The notes: generated from the letters alone by a model not told the origin. 64,000 nucleotides of DNA from Phyllobacterium myrsinacearum (GCF_014138285.1 NZ_JACGXN010000005.1:62001-126000), one strand, 5' to 3'. Shown: positions 1 through 9,366, numbered from the stretch's first letter. Numbers and translations are program-made.

Positions 1-546
1 CCCGGCCTAGGCGAGCGTTGGGGCATATCCGTTGTGGCTTGTCCCTATTGCGATGGTTACGAATATGGCGATAGGGCTTTGGGTGTTCTGGCGGCGGGGC
101 CGCTTTCGGTGCATCAGGCAATGCTTGTCGCGGATTGGGGGCCTACGACCTTGTTCACGCAGGGCATCTATGAGCCGGACGGCGGTGAGCTTGCCGCGCT
201 TTCGGCACGAGGGGTGCGTATTGAGCGCTCTGCTGTCGCCGAACTGCTGGGATCTGCTCCTGCCTTGGAAACAGTGCGATTGGCCGATGGTCGCCTCGTG
301 CCGCTTTCGGCCCTGTTCATCGCGCCCAGGACTCACATAGTCAGTGACTTGCCGGCTCAGCTTGGCTGCGCGCTCGAAAGTGGGCCGACCGGTCCCTACA
401 TCCGGGTGGATGATTTCAAACTCACATCCGTGAAAGGCGTCTATGCGGCGGGTGATGTTGCAAGCCCGATGCCCAATGCAACATTTGCGTCTGCATCGGG
501 TGTGCTGGCGGGTGTTGCGGCGCACCGTTCGTTGATCTTCCCATAA
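1..546 (+). CDS. Thioredoxin-reductase-like FAD/NAD(P) oxidoreductase, C-terminal part
   Basis: The gene enters from the left edge already in frame and stops at a TAA, so only about 181 C-terminal residues are present. The motif CPYCDGYE near the start of the fragment is the redox-active CxxC region of small thioredoxin-reductase-like flavoproteins, which transfer electrons from NAD(P)H through FAD to a disulfide partner or small substrate. Near the end, a segment reading GVYAAGDVASP is the FAD-binding ATG/GD motif of the family, followed by a typical short helical tail. The N-terminal FAD-binding GxGxxG region lies outside the window. The exact electron acceptor cannot be told from this part. 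Confidence 0.85.
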   Translation, partial: PGLGERWGISVVACPYCDGYEYGDRALGVLAAGPLSVHQAMLVADWGPTTLFTQGIYEPDGGELAALSARGVRIERSAVAELLGSAPALETVRLADGRLVPLSALFIAPRTHIVSDLPAQLGCALESGPTGPYIRVDDFKLTSVKGVYAAGDVASPMPNATFASASGVLAGVAAHRSLIFP

Positions 547-566
547 GTCTCTGAGCGCATCTTCGG

Positions 567-1610
567 TCAGGCCGGCGGATTGATGGTGTGCCGTTCTATC
601 AGCTCCACGCCGAGATCCACATGCCTGACGCTGATGGCGGGATTGACGATCTTCTCCTGCAGCATGGAGAAGCCAACCCGCCCCAGTTCCATTCTATCCA
701 CCCGGATAGTTGTGAGAGGAGGACGGCTGTAATGCGCGATCGGCACGTCATCAAGGCCAATGACGGAATACGAACCCGGCACGTCGTATCCCGATTCCTT
801 CAGGCCCTCCATGACGCCAAGAGCGACAAGATCGGTGCTGCAGAAGAACGCCGTGGTGCCGTCAAGGCGCCCGTCTTTCAGGGCCTGCTTTATGGCAAGA
901 GCAGCCTCGAAATCACGAACACCCTCTTTGCTCAGGTCGAGAACATGATGCGCGGGATCAAACCGGATTCCTGCCTCCTCCATTGCATCCCTGAAACCAT
1001 CCATGCGTCGAACCAGAGAGGATCGGTGGGGGAACGTGACGTGGACAATGTTGCGATGCCCGGCGGCCAGCAAATGGCATGTGGCGAGCCAACCGGCGGA
1101 CCTGTTGTCAGGGGTCACGCTGCTCACCCGCATCGAACGATCAGTACCATTGACGATGACGGCAGGTAACGCGCTTTGAACAATGCGCTCGATCATCTCA
1201 GGGTAGTCGAGGCCAACGAGCAAAACGGCCGTTGTGCCGGGATCGCCCAGAATCTTGACAATGTCAGACTCCGCTTCCGGCAAATCACGCGCAATCAACC
1301 GGACATTTGCTTCGACACCCCGCGATTTTGCCTCGTCAAGCATGCCTTGAATGACGTCGCCATAAAACTGCGAATTGGAGTAATATTCTCCGGGGGTAAC
1401 GACCGTTATGTCTCTCGATTTTGCAGTGGAGTGTCCACGCGAAGCACGGGCCTGGTAGCCCATCTTGTCGGCAATGCCGATGATGCGGCGCCGGCTGTCA
1501 TCGCCAACACCCGGCCGGTTGTTCAGCACTTTGGAAACGGAAGCGACCGACACCCCCGCCGCATCTGCAATGTCCTGAAGTGTGACGGCAGCTTCCGTTT
1601 TATCTGTCAT
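567..1610 (-). CDS. LacI-family transcriptional regulator
   Basis: 347 residues, the normal length of the family. Residues about 10-32 form the LacI helix-turn-helix (TLQDIADAAGVSVASVSKVL), with the usual hinge and minor-groove region after it. The rest is a periplasmic-binding-protein-like effector domain ending in a typical core. It lies 57 nt downstream of the GH88 hydrolase on the same strand, so the two are probably one operon, and it is likely to sense an oligouronide or its product and control that hydrolase and the divergent ABC operon. The effector is inferred from context only. Confidence 0.9.
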   Translation of the reverse strand: MTDKTEAAVTLQDIADAAGVSVASVSKVLNNRPGVGDDSRRRIIGIADKMGYQARASRGHSTAKSRDITVVTPGEYYSNSQFYGDVIQGMLDEAKSRGVEANVRLIARDLPEAESDIVKILGDPGTTAVLLVGLDYPEMIERIVQSALPAVIVNGTDRSMRVSSVTPDNRSAGWLATCHLLAAGHRNIVHVTFPHRSSLVRRMDGFRDAMEEAGIRFDPAHHVLDLSKEGVRDFEAALAIKQALKDGRLDGTTAFFCSTDLVALGVMEGLKESGYDVPGSYSVIGLDDVPIAHYSRPPLTTIRVDRMELGRVGFSMLQEKIVNPAISVRHVDLGVELIERHTINPPA

Positions 1611-1667
1611 ATCGTGGTATCCAAGCCCACCGGTGCGGCGAAAGCGTCTTAATGTGATCTGTCTCGA

Positions 1668-2852
1668 CTACCAGAAGAAATCCGTATGGCCAAGCGAGCG
1701 CATCAGGGCTTCCATAAAATAGTAATCGCCATAGGGCAGCATCGTATCGGAATATCCCGCCGTAACGTGCGCCGCACCATGTGCAAGAAGCCCTTCGCTT
1801 TCAGGATTTCCGCTGATGTCACAACTGCGCAGCAAGCCGCCAATCAAGCGATCGGCTTGCGATTTCCAGCGGGAGGACTCCTCGTTATCGGACAGATCAG
1901 CGATGATATAGATGCCTGCTGCCATAATCGCAGCCGCTGAGCTATCCCGTGGCGCATTGCTGTCCGATACGGAAAAATCCCATACGGGGACGTCGTCGTC
2001 GCCCATCAATGCCTCGGCCTTGCGTGCCAGCCGCTTCGCAAGATCAAGATAAACGTTGTTCCCGGTTGTGCGCGCGGACTGGGCAAAGCCGTGGATCATC
2101 CAGGCCTGACCGCGTGACCAGCAGGAATCATGCGCAAAACCTTGGTGGGTCTCGCCACGGATCGGCTCTCCCGTAACAACGTCGAACAGGAATGTATGGA
2201 AGCTCGTGTCATCCTGCCGTATCAGATATTGAGCTGTCGTCTCCGCATGGCCATCTGCCGCATCCCGAAAATCTGCATTCCCAGTTTCGTTCCATGCCCA
2301 ATACAGAAGTGCCAGATTCTGCATGGTATCAGCGATCATACGGCCAGCGACGAATTTTGCCCGGGTGCTATCCTGGCTTGCAAGGGCATTCCACGCCTGA
2401 ATATAACGGCCGCGCGGACAATAGCGTGTAACCAGGCCGCGCGCCGCATCCAGAGCCATATCATGTGCTTCTTTTGCTCCGGTCATGCGCCAGTCAGCCA
2501 CGCAGCTCAGGGAAAACTGGAAGCCAAGATCGTGGTTTTGCGACCGGCGGTTGCGCAATATATCGCGGAAAGCCGGGCGCCGCGCCCGGGCAGCGTTCAG
2601 GAAAACCGGATCGCCCGTCAGTTGAAGGGCCAGCCAGAGCTGTCCTGACATGAAGCTGATAACCCAGTCGCCCGGTGCACAATAGGACCATTTCAGATTA
2701 TCAATCCCTATCTTGGGATTGCGAACGCCCATGAGAGGCAACGTCTTGCGAACTTTCCCGACACATCGTTCGAGAGCAATCTGGTGCTCTGCGCGATGAA
2801 GGCTGGCCGGGCGTAGGGCATTGGTAAAATAATTGTCGGTAGGCATCTTCAT
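1668..2852 (-). CDS. Unsaturated glucuronyl hydrolase, glycoside hydrolase family 88
   Basis: 394 residues. GH88 enzymes hydrate the 4,5-double bond of unsaturated uronides left by polysaccharide lyases and release an unsaturated uronic acid that opens to a 5-keto sugar. Both catalytic acids of the family can be placed: Asp108 in NHDLGF and Asp175 in MIADTMQNLALLYWA. The conserved SRGQAW segment follows, in an (alpha/alpha)6 barrel of the expected length. No signal peptide is seen, so the enzyme is cytoplasmic and acts on imported oligosaccharides. The ATG at 2852 has a GAGGA site 6-7 nt upstream. It is divergent from a carbohydrate ABC operon, which probably supplies its substrate. The natural polymer (glycosaminoglycan, ulvan, xanthan or other) is not determined. 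Confidence 0.88.
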   Translation of the reverse strand: MKMPTDNYFTNALRPASLHRAEHQIALERCVGKVRKTLPLMGVRNPKIGIDNLKWSYCAPGDWVISFMSGQLWLALQLTGDPVFLNAARARRPAFRDILRNRRSQNHDLGFQFSLSCVADWRMTGAKEAHDMALDAARGLVTRYCPRGRYIQAWNALASQDSTRAKFVAGRMIADTMQNLALLYWAWNETGNADFRDAADGHAETTAQYLIRQDDTSFHTFLFDVVTGEPIRGETHQGFAHDSCWSRGQAWMIHGFAQSARTTGNNVYLDLAKRLARKAEALMGDDDVPVWDFSVSDSNAPRDSSAAAIMAAGIYIIADLSDNEESSRWKSQADRLIGGLLRSCDISGNPESEGLLAHGAAHVTAGYSDTMLPYGDYYFMEALMRSLGHTDFFW

Positions 2853-2919
2853 GGGTGTTCCTCTCTAACGTAAATCTTTTTCGCATTATGCGTAAGTTTC
2901 GTCAATTGTATTTTTTCGT

Positions 2920-2948
2920 TTGACATTTTTTCGTGGAACGGACAATCA
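2920..2948 (+). promoter_or_regulatory. Possible promoter of the 3.0-9.3 kb sugar operon
   Basis: A consensus TTGACA lies at 2920-2925, with a weak -10-like CAATCA about 17 nt further on, in the AT-rich gap between the divergent GH88 gene and the ABC operon. A short palindrome CGCATTATGCG sits at 2882-2892 and could be a regulator site for either direction. No clear LacI-type central-CG palindrome was found here. Confidence 0.4.
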
Positions 2949-2998
2949 TGAAATCCGAAAAGACGAGTTTCGGAACAGAAATGTGGGAGGGTGATGCT

Positions 2999-3076
2999 AT
3001 GTTAGCGAAAACACAAAGAAAGTTTCGCTCGGAACTTTCGTGTATTTGTCGCCCATTGGCGAGTCGTGCTCAATGA
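2999..3076 (+). CDS. Possible 25-residue leader peptide overlapping the permease start
   Basis: An ATG at 2999 has a strong GGGAGG ribosome site at 2985-2990 and opens a 25-codon frame rich in Lys/Arg. It ends in TGA within the ATGA that also starts the permease, a typical arrangement for translational coupling. A 7-bp inverted repeat, GAAAGTT/AACTTTC at 3018-3039, lies inside it and could extend to a 10-bp hairpin. It may be a coupling leader or chance. No homologous peptide is recognised. Confidence 0.3.
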   Translation: MLAKTQRKFRSELSCICRPLASRAQ

Positions 3077-3978
3077 GGGCACGCGGTCCGGCGGGAGCGG
3101 GGTTTCGCAGACAGGTTGCTAACTACAGCTTCCTGATCCCCTGGCTGATTGGATTTTTCGCGCTGACCGTGGGGCCGATTGCCACCTCAATCTACCTGTC
3201 TTTCACGGATTATGGTCTCATGTCCCCGCCGCAGTGGATCGGCATGGAGAATTACGTCCGGATTGCTTCGGACGACCCGCGCTTCTGGACGGCGATGAAT
3301 GTTACTTTCACGTTTGTGCTTCTATCGGTACCGTTGAAACTGGCGTTCGCTCTTGCTGTGGCCGTAGCCCTGAACAAAGGGCTTCGCGGGCTCGCGGTGT
3401 TTCGTGCGATTTTTTATCTGCCGTCACTGTTGGGCGGTACGGTCGCCATAGCATTCATGTGGCGACAGATTTTTTCCCGCGACGGTCTCCTGAACCGGGG
3501 GTTGGAGTACCTTTTCGGATATGACGGTCCCGGCTGGGTCTCCAGCCCGTCCACCGCGCTCTACACATTGGTTCTGCTTGCAATCTGGCAGTTTGGTTCG
3601 TCCATGATCATCTTTCTGGCGGGACTTCGGCAAATCCCGCAGGATATGTACGAGGCGGCGAGCATTGACGGCGCAGGCAGGGCGCGGCAGTTTTTCAAGA
3701 TCACCTTGCCGTTGCTGACGCCTGTCATCTTTTTCAATGCGGTCATTCAGACCATCGACGCCTTCAAGGCCTTTACTTCGGCATTTGTCATAAGCGGCGG
3801 CGATGGCGGGCCAATCGACAGCACGCTGTTTTACACGCTCTATCTGTTTCAGGAGGCCTTTGTGAATCTCCATATTGGCTATGCTTCCGCGCTCGCATGG
3901 GTCCTTGTCGTCATCATCGCCTTTTTCACGGCTTTGTCCTTCCTGTCCGCAAGATACTGGGTGCATTACGATGACTGA
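3073..3978 (+). CDS. Carbohydrate ABC transporter permease, MalF/UgpA type
   Basis: About 301 residues from the ATG at 3073; a start at 3040 is also open but has no ribosome site. Six hydrophobic segments are present. The EAA loop that contacts the ATPase is readable as EAASIDGAGRARQFFKITLPLL in the fourth cytoplasmic loop. It is the first membrane subunit of a binding-protein-dependent sugar importer whose other parts follow directly. Its end overlaps the next permease by 8 nt (ATGACTGA), showing tight coupling. The substrate is inferred to be an oligouronide from the divergent GH88 gene. Confidence 0.9.
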   Translation: MRARGPAGAGFRRQVANYSFLIPWLIGFFALTVGPIATSIYLSFTDYGLMSPPQWIGMENYVRIASDDPRFWTAMNVTFTFVLLSVPLKLAFALAVAVALNKGLRGLAVFRAIFYLPSLLGGTVAIAFMWRQIFSRDGLLNRGLEYLFGYDGPGWVSSPSTALYTLVLLAIWQFGSSMIIFLAGLRQIPQDMYEAASIDGAGRARQFFKITLPLLTPVIFFNAVIQTIDAFKAFTSAFVISGGDGGPIDSTLFYTLYLFQEAFVNLHIGYASALAWVLVVIIAFFTALSFLSARYWVHYDD

Positions 3979-4843
3979 CGCAACTCTATCCCGCGACCGC
4001 CGGTCAGGTTGGGCCCACAGTTCAAGACGGGTTCTCTCGTATTGCCTGCTCACAGCGGCAAGTCTCGTGATGCTGTATCCGTTGCTTTGGATGGTCTCGA
4101 GTTCGTTCAAACCGAATGATGAAATCTTCACGTCGGTTTCCCTGCTGCCTGACAAGATAACCCTCGATGCCTATGTACGGGGATGGAATGGCCTGAGTGG
4201 CGGTTTCGGCAGACTTTTCTTCAATTCCCTGCTTATCTCTGTCCTGGCTGTGATCGGAAATCTCATTTCCTGTTCGCTGGCGGCCTATGCCTTCACCCGG
4301 CTACGCTTTTTCGGACGTGATTTCTGGTTCGCCTTGATGCTGGGTACGTTGATCATGCCGCAGCATGCTGTGCTCATACCGCAATATGTTCTGTTTCTGA
4401 AACTGGGCTGGGTCAACACGATCCTGCCGCTTGTTGTGCCGAAGTTTCTGGCCATTGACGCGTTCTTCATCTTCCTCATGGTGCAGTTTTTTCGCGGCTT
4501 GCCGCGCGAACTGGATGAAGCCGCCATTATGGACGGCTGCGGTCCATGGCGCATTTACTTCAAAATCATCCTGCCGCTTTCAGGTCCTGTCATGGCGACA
4601 GCAGCGGTATTCTCGTTCATTTGGACCTGGGACGATTTCTTTGCGCCGCTGATCTATCTCAACGATATCCAGAACTACACGGTTCAGCTTGGTTTGCGTT
4701 CGTTTGTCGATTCAACGGCGCAGTCCGACTGGAGCGCGCTTTTCGCTATGTCCACTTTGACAGTGTTTCCCATTTTCATCCTTTTCATCGCCTTTCAGCG
4801 GCTGCTGATCGAAGGCATTGCCACGACGGGAATGAAACGATGA
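3971..4843 (+). CDS. Carbohydrate ABC transporter permease, MalG/UgpE type
   Basis: 290 residues from the ATG at 3971, which lies inside the stop region of the preceding permease. Six membrane segments are predicted, with the EAA motif in the form ELDEAAIMDGCGPWRIYFKI. The C-terminus ends in GIATTGMKR, like the usual GxxxGAVKG tail of MalG homologues. It pairs with the upstream permease to form the channel. The next gene, an ATPase, starts 55 nt downstream. Confidence 0.92.
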   Translation: MTDATLSRDRRSGWAHSSRRVLSYCLLTAASLVMLYPLLWMVSSSFKPNDEIFTSVSLLPDKITLDAYVRGWNGLSGGFGRLFFNSLLISVLAVIGNLISCSLAAYAFTRLRFFGRDFWFALMLGTLIMPQHAVLIPQYVLFLKLGWVNTILPLVVPKFLAIDAFFIFLMVQFFRGLPRELDEAAIMDGCGPWRIYFKIILPLSGPVMATAAVFSFIWTWDDFFAPLIYLNDIQNYTVQLGLRSFVDSTAQSDWSALFAMSTLTVFPIFILFIAFQRLLIEGIATTGMKR

Positions 4844-4898
4844 TGCATTTCAAACCCGCCTTGCTCGTTCCCGCGAGCCACATCTCTGGAAGCTCAGC

Positions 4899-5981
4899 AT
4901 GATAAATCTCGCACTCAAAGATGTCGTGAAACGCTTTGGCTCCATTGAAGTGATCAATGGCGTCAATCTTGAAATCAACAAAGGCGAATTTGTTGTGTTT
5001 GTCGGGCCATCCGGATGCGGCAAATCCACGTTGCTGCGCATGATTGCCGGTCTGGAGCCCATCAGTGGCGGCGAGTTGATCATCGATGATGCGGTGATGA
5101 ACAACGTGCCGCCGTCGGAGCGCGGCATTGCCATGGTATTCCAGTCCTATGCGCTCTATCCGCATATGAGCGTCTACAAGAATATGGCGTTCGGGCTGGA
5201 GACAGCGGGTTTGCCGCGTAAGGATATCAAGGTGCGGGTGCAGAAGGCCGCCGATATTCTTCAGATCAGTCATTTGCTCGACCGCAAACCCAAGGCCCTG
5301 TCGGGCGGGCAACGCCAGCGTGTTGCAATCGGTCGTGCCATTGTCCGTGAACCGAGTATCTTTCTGTTCGACGAACCGTTGTCCAATCTTGATGCGGAGC
5401 TTCGTGTACAGACGCGGGTTGAGATCGCGAAACTTCACAAGGAGATCGGCGCCACAATGATTTATGTGACGCACGATCAGGTTGAAGCAATGACCCTGGC
5501 GGATCGTATTGTGGTGCTGAGAAGTGGCATCATTGAACAATGCGGACGGCCGCTTGATCTCTATAACAAACCGGCGAACAGATTCATTGCTGGCTTTATC
5601 GGCAGTCCGAAAATGAACTTTCTCGATATCGAATTCGCAGAACGACGTGTCCAGGGGACGGTATTCAAATTGGCGGCTGAAGAGATTGTTGTGAAGACAT
5701 CCGAGGACATGGGCGCGGGAACGAAAGCTGTTCTCGGTGTTCGGCCGGAACACATTACAACGGGCAAGACGGCCGAAGTGAAGCTGGGCACACTCACGGT
5801 AAGCCATGTGGAACAACTGGGTGGCCAGACACTTGCCTATGGGCGGCTTGAAGATGGCCAGAGCCTGACAATCGTGCTGGAAGGCCAAAGGGCAATCGCC
5901 ACGAATGATACCCTGAATGTGGGTATCGCTCACGAGCATTGCCACCTTTTCGGACAGGACGGTAATCGCTTGAACGATTAA
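4899..5981 (+). CDS. Carbohydrate ABC transporter ATP-binding protein, UgpC/MsmK family
   Basis: 360 residues, the full family length. Walker [10 protein letters not shown] is at residues 36-44, the signature ALSGGQRQR around 133-141, Walker B IFLFDEP at 154-160, and the switch histidine sits in VTHDQVEAM. The C-terminal third is the MOBE/OB domain characteristic of sugar importers. It energises the two upstream permeases. Such ATPases are often shared among several sugar systems, and two paralogues occur in this window (39658 and 57126). Confidence 0.93.
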   Translation: MINLALKDVVKRFGSIEVINGVNLEINKGEFVVFVGPSGCGKSTLLRMIAGLEPISGGELIIDDAVMNNVPPSERGIAMVFQSYALYPHMSVYKNMAFGLETAGLPRKDIKVRVQKAADILQISHLLDRKPKALSGGQRQRVAIGRAIVREPSIFLFDEPLSNLDAELRVQTRVEIAKLHKEIGATMIYVTHDQVEAMTLADRIVVLRSGIIEQCGRPLDLYNKPANRFIAGFIGSPKMNFLDIEFAERRVQGTVFKLAAEEIVVKTSEDMGAGTKAVLGVRPEHITTGKTAEVKLGTLTVSHVEQLGGQTLAYGRLEDGQSLTIVLEGQRAIATNDTLNVGIAHEHCHLFGQDGNRLND

Positions 5982-6038
5982 AGCCGGATGGGGAGTCCGG
6001 ACTGTTTCAGGCATTTGATCGCAATGATGGAGGAGCAA

Positions 6039-7325
6039 GTGATCAACAGACGGCAGATGTTATTGAATGGCGCCATGCTGGGCGCGGGTGCCATTGCATC
6101 GTTCTCAAATCTGGCAGCAGCCATCGCGCAGGAGACGCGGCTGCGGCTTTACTGGTGGGGCACACCCGATCGCCTGAAGCGAACGCAGGGTGTTTCCGAA
6201 CTCTTTTCACAAAAGTACGCAGGCGTCACGGTCAATGCCGAAACGGCCGGTTCCGATTACTGGACCAAATTGACCACGATGATGGCTGGTGGAAATCTGC
6301 CGGATATTTTTCAGTTGGAGCCCGGCACATTTGCCGACTACGGACGCCGCAATGCCGCACTTCCGCTTGACCCCTATCTGGGCAAAACCATCCGCACAGA
6401 TCGCCTGGCCCCAGGCGCACTGGATCTCGTTCGGGTTGACGGAAAGGTGAGGGGTATACCGATTGCGCTGAATGCCTGCGCAATGCTCTACGATACCGAT
6501 GTCTTTTCAAAAGCAGGAATAAAGCCACCCTCTGACGATACGACGTGGGACGACTTTGCGAAAGACTGCATTGAACTTACAAAGTCCATTGGTAAGGACA
6601 ATGTCTGGGCCGTGGGGAATTGCTCCCACTATAATTCCGTGTTTACCGCATGGCTCAAGCAACGCGATAAACTGATGTTCACGGAAGAAGGGCACTTGGG
6701 ATTTACGGCTGATGACGCGACGGAGTGGTACGAATATTGGACCGCTCTGGCAAAGCAAGGCGGTTGTACACCCGCAGAAATCCAATCCATGGACAAGCGT
6801 CTCGTCGAAACCAACCCGTTGACGACGGGCAATGCGGTTATTGCCCTGACCTACTCCAATCTTCTTCCCGCCTACCAGGCTGTTTACAAGGGGCCACTTG
6901 AGATTGTTGCCCCGCCCATCAAAGACGCCAAGGCTCCGACCGGTCTGTTTTACCGGCCGGCGCTGATATGGAGCATTGCGACCACGAGCAAGAATCCTGA
7001 CCTCGCGGCCGAGTTCCTCGACTTTTTTATCAACGGCATGGAAGCTGGTAAGGTGCTTGGCATCGAACGAGGTGTTCCGGTCAATCTTGATGTCCAGCAG
7101 GCCATCACTCCTGATATTAATGCGATAGCGAAGAAAACGGTCAATTTTATCAATGCAATTGCGGATCGTGTTGGCCCGTACCCGCCACCCATTCCATTGG
7201 GAGCAGCCGAGTTCGACACGCGGGCCTTCATGCCCGTTGCTCAGAAACTTGCCTTTGGCAGTCTAACACCCGCCGAAGCAGGGAAGGAATTGATCGCGCA
7301 GGGCAAGCGAATACTCAAAGGCTGA
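6039..7325 (+). CDS. Extracellular sugar-binding protein, Tat-type signal
   Basis: 428 residues from the GTG at 6039. I chose this start because GGAGG lies 5 nt upstream and because it places INRRQMLLNGAM at the very N-terminus, a twin-arginine signal followed by a hydrophobic stretch and an Ala-rich cleavage region. In-frame ATGs at 6024 and 6027 lack a ribosome site and are second-best. The mature part has the family-1 binding-protein layout, with an early GVSELFSQKYAGV segment and a hinge region near ALNACAMLYD. It captures the substrate of the preceding permeases in the periplasm. Tat export of a sugar-binding protein suggests folding before export. Confidence 0.88.
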   Translation: MINRRQMLLNGAMLGAGAIASFSNLAAAIAQETRLRLYWWGTPDRLKRTQGVSELFSQKYAGVTVNAETAGSDYWTKLTTMMAGGNLPDIFQLEPGTFADYGRRNAALPLDPYLGKTIRTDRLAPGALDLVRVDGKVRGIPIALNACAMLYDTDVFSKAGIKPPSDDTTWDDFAKDCIELTKSIGKDNVWAVGNCSHYNSVFTAWLKQRDKLMFTEEGHLGFTADDATEWYEYWTALAKQGGCTPAEIQSMDKRLVETNPLTTGNAVIALTYSNLLPAYQAVYKGPLEIVAPPIKDAKAPTGLFYRPALIWSIATTSKNPDLAAEFLDFFINGMEAGKVLGIERGVPVNLDVQQAITPDINAIAKKTVNFINAIADRVGPYPPPIPLGAAEFDTRAFMPVAQKLAFGSLTPAEAGKELIAQGKRILKG

Positions 7326-7410
7326 GAACCGGCATTCCGGATAGTCAAAGTGAAGAACGTGGTGCGAATCCACTCCGCGTTCTTCGGCAAGCACGCAATG
7401 GAACCCAGCA

Positions 7411-9270
7411 ATGTCAGACATACACTTTCCGGCAAATGCCTTCCGACCGCTGAAAAACAATCCATTTTTGACGCGCGCAGACGTGGAGCGGGCCGTCGCG
7501 ACAATTACGCGGCCCGTTGAGCATTTCCGCTCACAGGCAGGCGCACGTGTCAGATGCGGGATCGGAGCAGCGCATTTCGATCAGGCTTCCGCTGATCTGG
7601 AAGGTTTTTCCAGACTTCTTTGGGGGCTTGTTCCCGCACAGGTGGGCGGTGCCGACTGGATCGATTGGGATCCCATTGTTCGGGGGCTTGCCGCCGGAAC
7701 GAACCCGCAGCACCCCGAATATTGGGGCGCTGTCCCCGATCGCAACCAGCGTCTTGTCGAACTGGCCGCCATTGGGTTTGCGCTTAGGCTGGTCCCCTCA
7801 AAAATATGGGATCCGCTTGATGAGGAAGCCAAGCGAAACGTAACCACCTATCTCGTCGCCGGGCACAGCCGCCCTTGTCATGATAATAACTGGAAATTCT
7901 TCCGCCTTCTCATGGGGATGGGGTTACGCGCGATTGGTGCTGACTACGATCAGGGCCTTGATGACGCCTATGAAGCCGAACTCGAAGCGTTCTATCTCGG
8001 TGACGGCTGGTACAGTGATGGTCCCATCCGGCGTGTAGACTACTATATTCCCTTTGCATTCCATTTCTACGGACTGATCCTGGCCACGCTTGACCATAAG
8101 CCCGCCTATGAGAGATACAGACAGCGCGCGCATCTGTTTGCATCGGATATCAGCCGCTGGTTTGCAGATGATGGCGCTGGCATCGTTTTTGGCCGTTCGC
8201 TGACCTATCGATTTGCGCCAGCCGGGTTTTTCGGTGCGCTGGCATTTGCAGGCGAAGAGGTTTTGCCGTGGGGCGTATTGAAGGGATTGTATCTCCGTCA
8301 CCTCCGCTGGTGGGCTTCCCGGCCGATTGCCCATAGCGACGGCATACTTTCCATCGGATATGCCTATCCCGATCTGCTGATGTCGGAAAGTTACAATTCC
8401 CCTCAGTCGCCCTATTGGGCCCTGAAGGCCTTCCTGCCGCTGGCGCTGCCGGAAGATCATCCGTTCTGGTCCGCAGACGAAATGCCTTATCCGGTAACCA
8501 GTGCGCTTTCGGTCCAAAAGCACCCCGGTTTTGTCATTGCCAATCCGCCGGGAGACGCAATCGTCCTCTCTTCCGGCCAGCAATGTCTGCATATGCGCCA
8601 CGGCGCTGAAAAATATGCCAAGTTCGCCTACTCCGCGCGCTACGGTTTCAGTGTCGAGAGCGATCAGGTGCGCTTTGATGAGGCGGTGCTCGACGGAATG
8701 ATTGGCTTGTCCGACGATGGCAAGCATTTCAGAGTACGCGAGACAAACGAAACCGCGATGATCGCGGATGAAACGATATATGCAACCTGGCGGCCTTACC
8801 CCGATGTGCTTGTTCACACCTGGCTTTACTGGGACGGTCCATTTCATGTGCGGGTTCATCGGATCGAAACACCAAGGCCGTTCAAGGCAATAGAGGGCGG
8901 TTTCGCAGTCGCGCGCGGAGATGCGGATCAGGACATTACCAGCATCGAAAAAGGCCGTGCATCCATCCGGACGCTGAATGATATGTCGGCGATTATCGAT
9001 CTGGGCTCGACGGTTGTTCGTTCTGCACGGCTGCACCTCGCGCCGCCCAATACAAATCTCGTTTCCGCGAAAACAACCGTGCCTCAGCTGCTTTGCGATA
9101 TCCCGGCCGGCGAAAGCATATTGATGGCGGCGTTCATTGCCCAGGCGAATGGGCCATCGGTGGAGAAGGCGTTGGCCTCTGTACCCCAAAGGCCTGATAT
9201 TGTGGCTTTACAAGCGCTGGTTGGAAAGGGTGTTCCGGTCACGATCATGAAGAACACACCCAGCCTCTAA
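7411..9270 (+). CDS. DUF2264 domain protein
   Basis: 619 residues. The N-terminal half has the alternating helical pattern and motifs (LEGFSRLLWG, HDNNWKFF) of DUF2264 proteins, which are thought to have an (alpha/alpha)n barrel related to polysaccharide lyases and heparinases. The C-terminal half is beta-rich, like the sandwich that follows the barrel in those enzymes. No signal peptide is seen, so it is probably cytoplasmic. It is the last gene of the sugar importer operon, 85 nt after the binding protein, and likely processes an imported oligosaccharide together with the GH88 enzyme. The precise activity is unknown. Confidence 0.8.
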   Translation: MSDIHFPANAFRPLKNNPFLTRADVERAVATITRPVEHFRSQAGARVRCGIGAAHFDQASADLEGFSRLLWGLVPAQVGGADWIDWDPIVRGLAAGTNPQHPEYWGAVPDRNQRLVELAAIGFALRLVPSKIWDPLDEEAKRNVTTYLVAGHSRPCHDNNWKFFRLLMGMGLRAIGADYDQGLDDAYEAELEAFYLGDGWYSDGPIRRVDYYIPFAFHFYGLILATLDHKPAYERYRQRAHLFASDISRWFADDGAGIVFGRSLTYRFAPAGFFGALAFAGEEVLPWGVLKGLYLRHLRWWASRPIAHSDGILSIGYAYPDLLMSESYNSPQSPYWALKAFLPLALPEDHPFWSADEMPYPVTSALSVQKHPGFVIANPPGDAIVLSSGQQCLHMRHGAEKYAKFAYSARYGFSVESDQVRFDEAVLDGMIGLSDDGKHFRVRETNETAMIADETIYATWRPYPDVLVHTWLYWDGPFHVRVHRIETPRPFKAIEGGFAVARGDADQDITSIEKGRASIRTLNDMSAIIDLGSTVVRSARLHLAPPNTNLVSAKTTVPQLLCDIPAGESILMAAFIAQANGPSVEKALASVPQRPDIVALQALVGKGVPVTIMKNTPSL

Positions 9271-9314
9271 GCGGACGATGCTCGCAGGAGTACATGAGTT
9301 CGAGCAAGGAAATG

Positions 9315-9366
9315 AGGCTGGATTCCCATGTTTTGTTCCATTCGGGTCCAGCCTGAATCTTTAAAG
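9315..9366. terminator. Hairpin between convergent genes, probable bidirectional terminator
   Basis: AGGCTGGA at 9315-9322 pairs with TCCAGCCT at 9347-9354. Further CCC/GGG and ATG/CAT pairs lie inside around an eight-base loop, with a two-base bulge. A short run of T follows at 9360-9362. The position between the ends of the DUF2264 gene and the convergent kdgD gene fits a shared terminator. Confidence 0.5.

Noticed and set aside
4785-6038. A 417-codon minus-strand frame across the first UgpC gene
   Set aside because: It is antisense to a complete ATPase with all motifs and has no ribosome site or recognisable domain.
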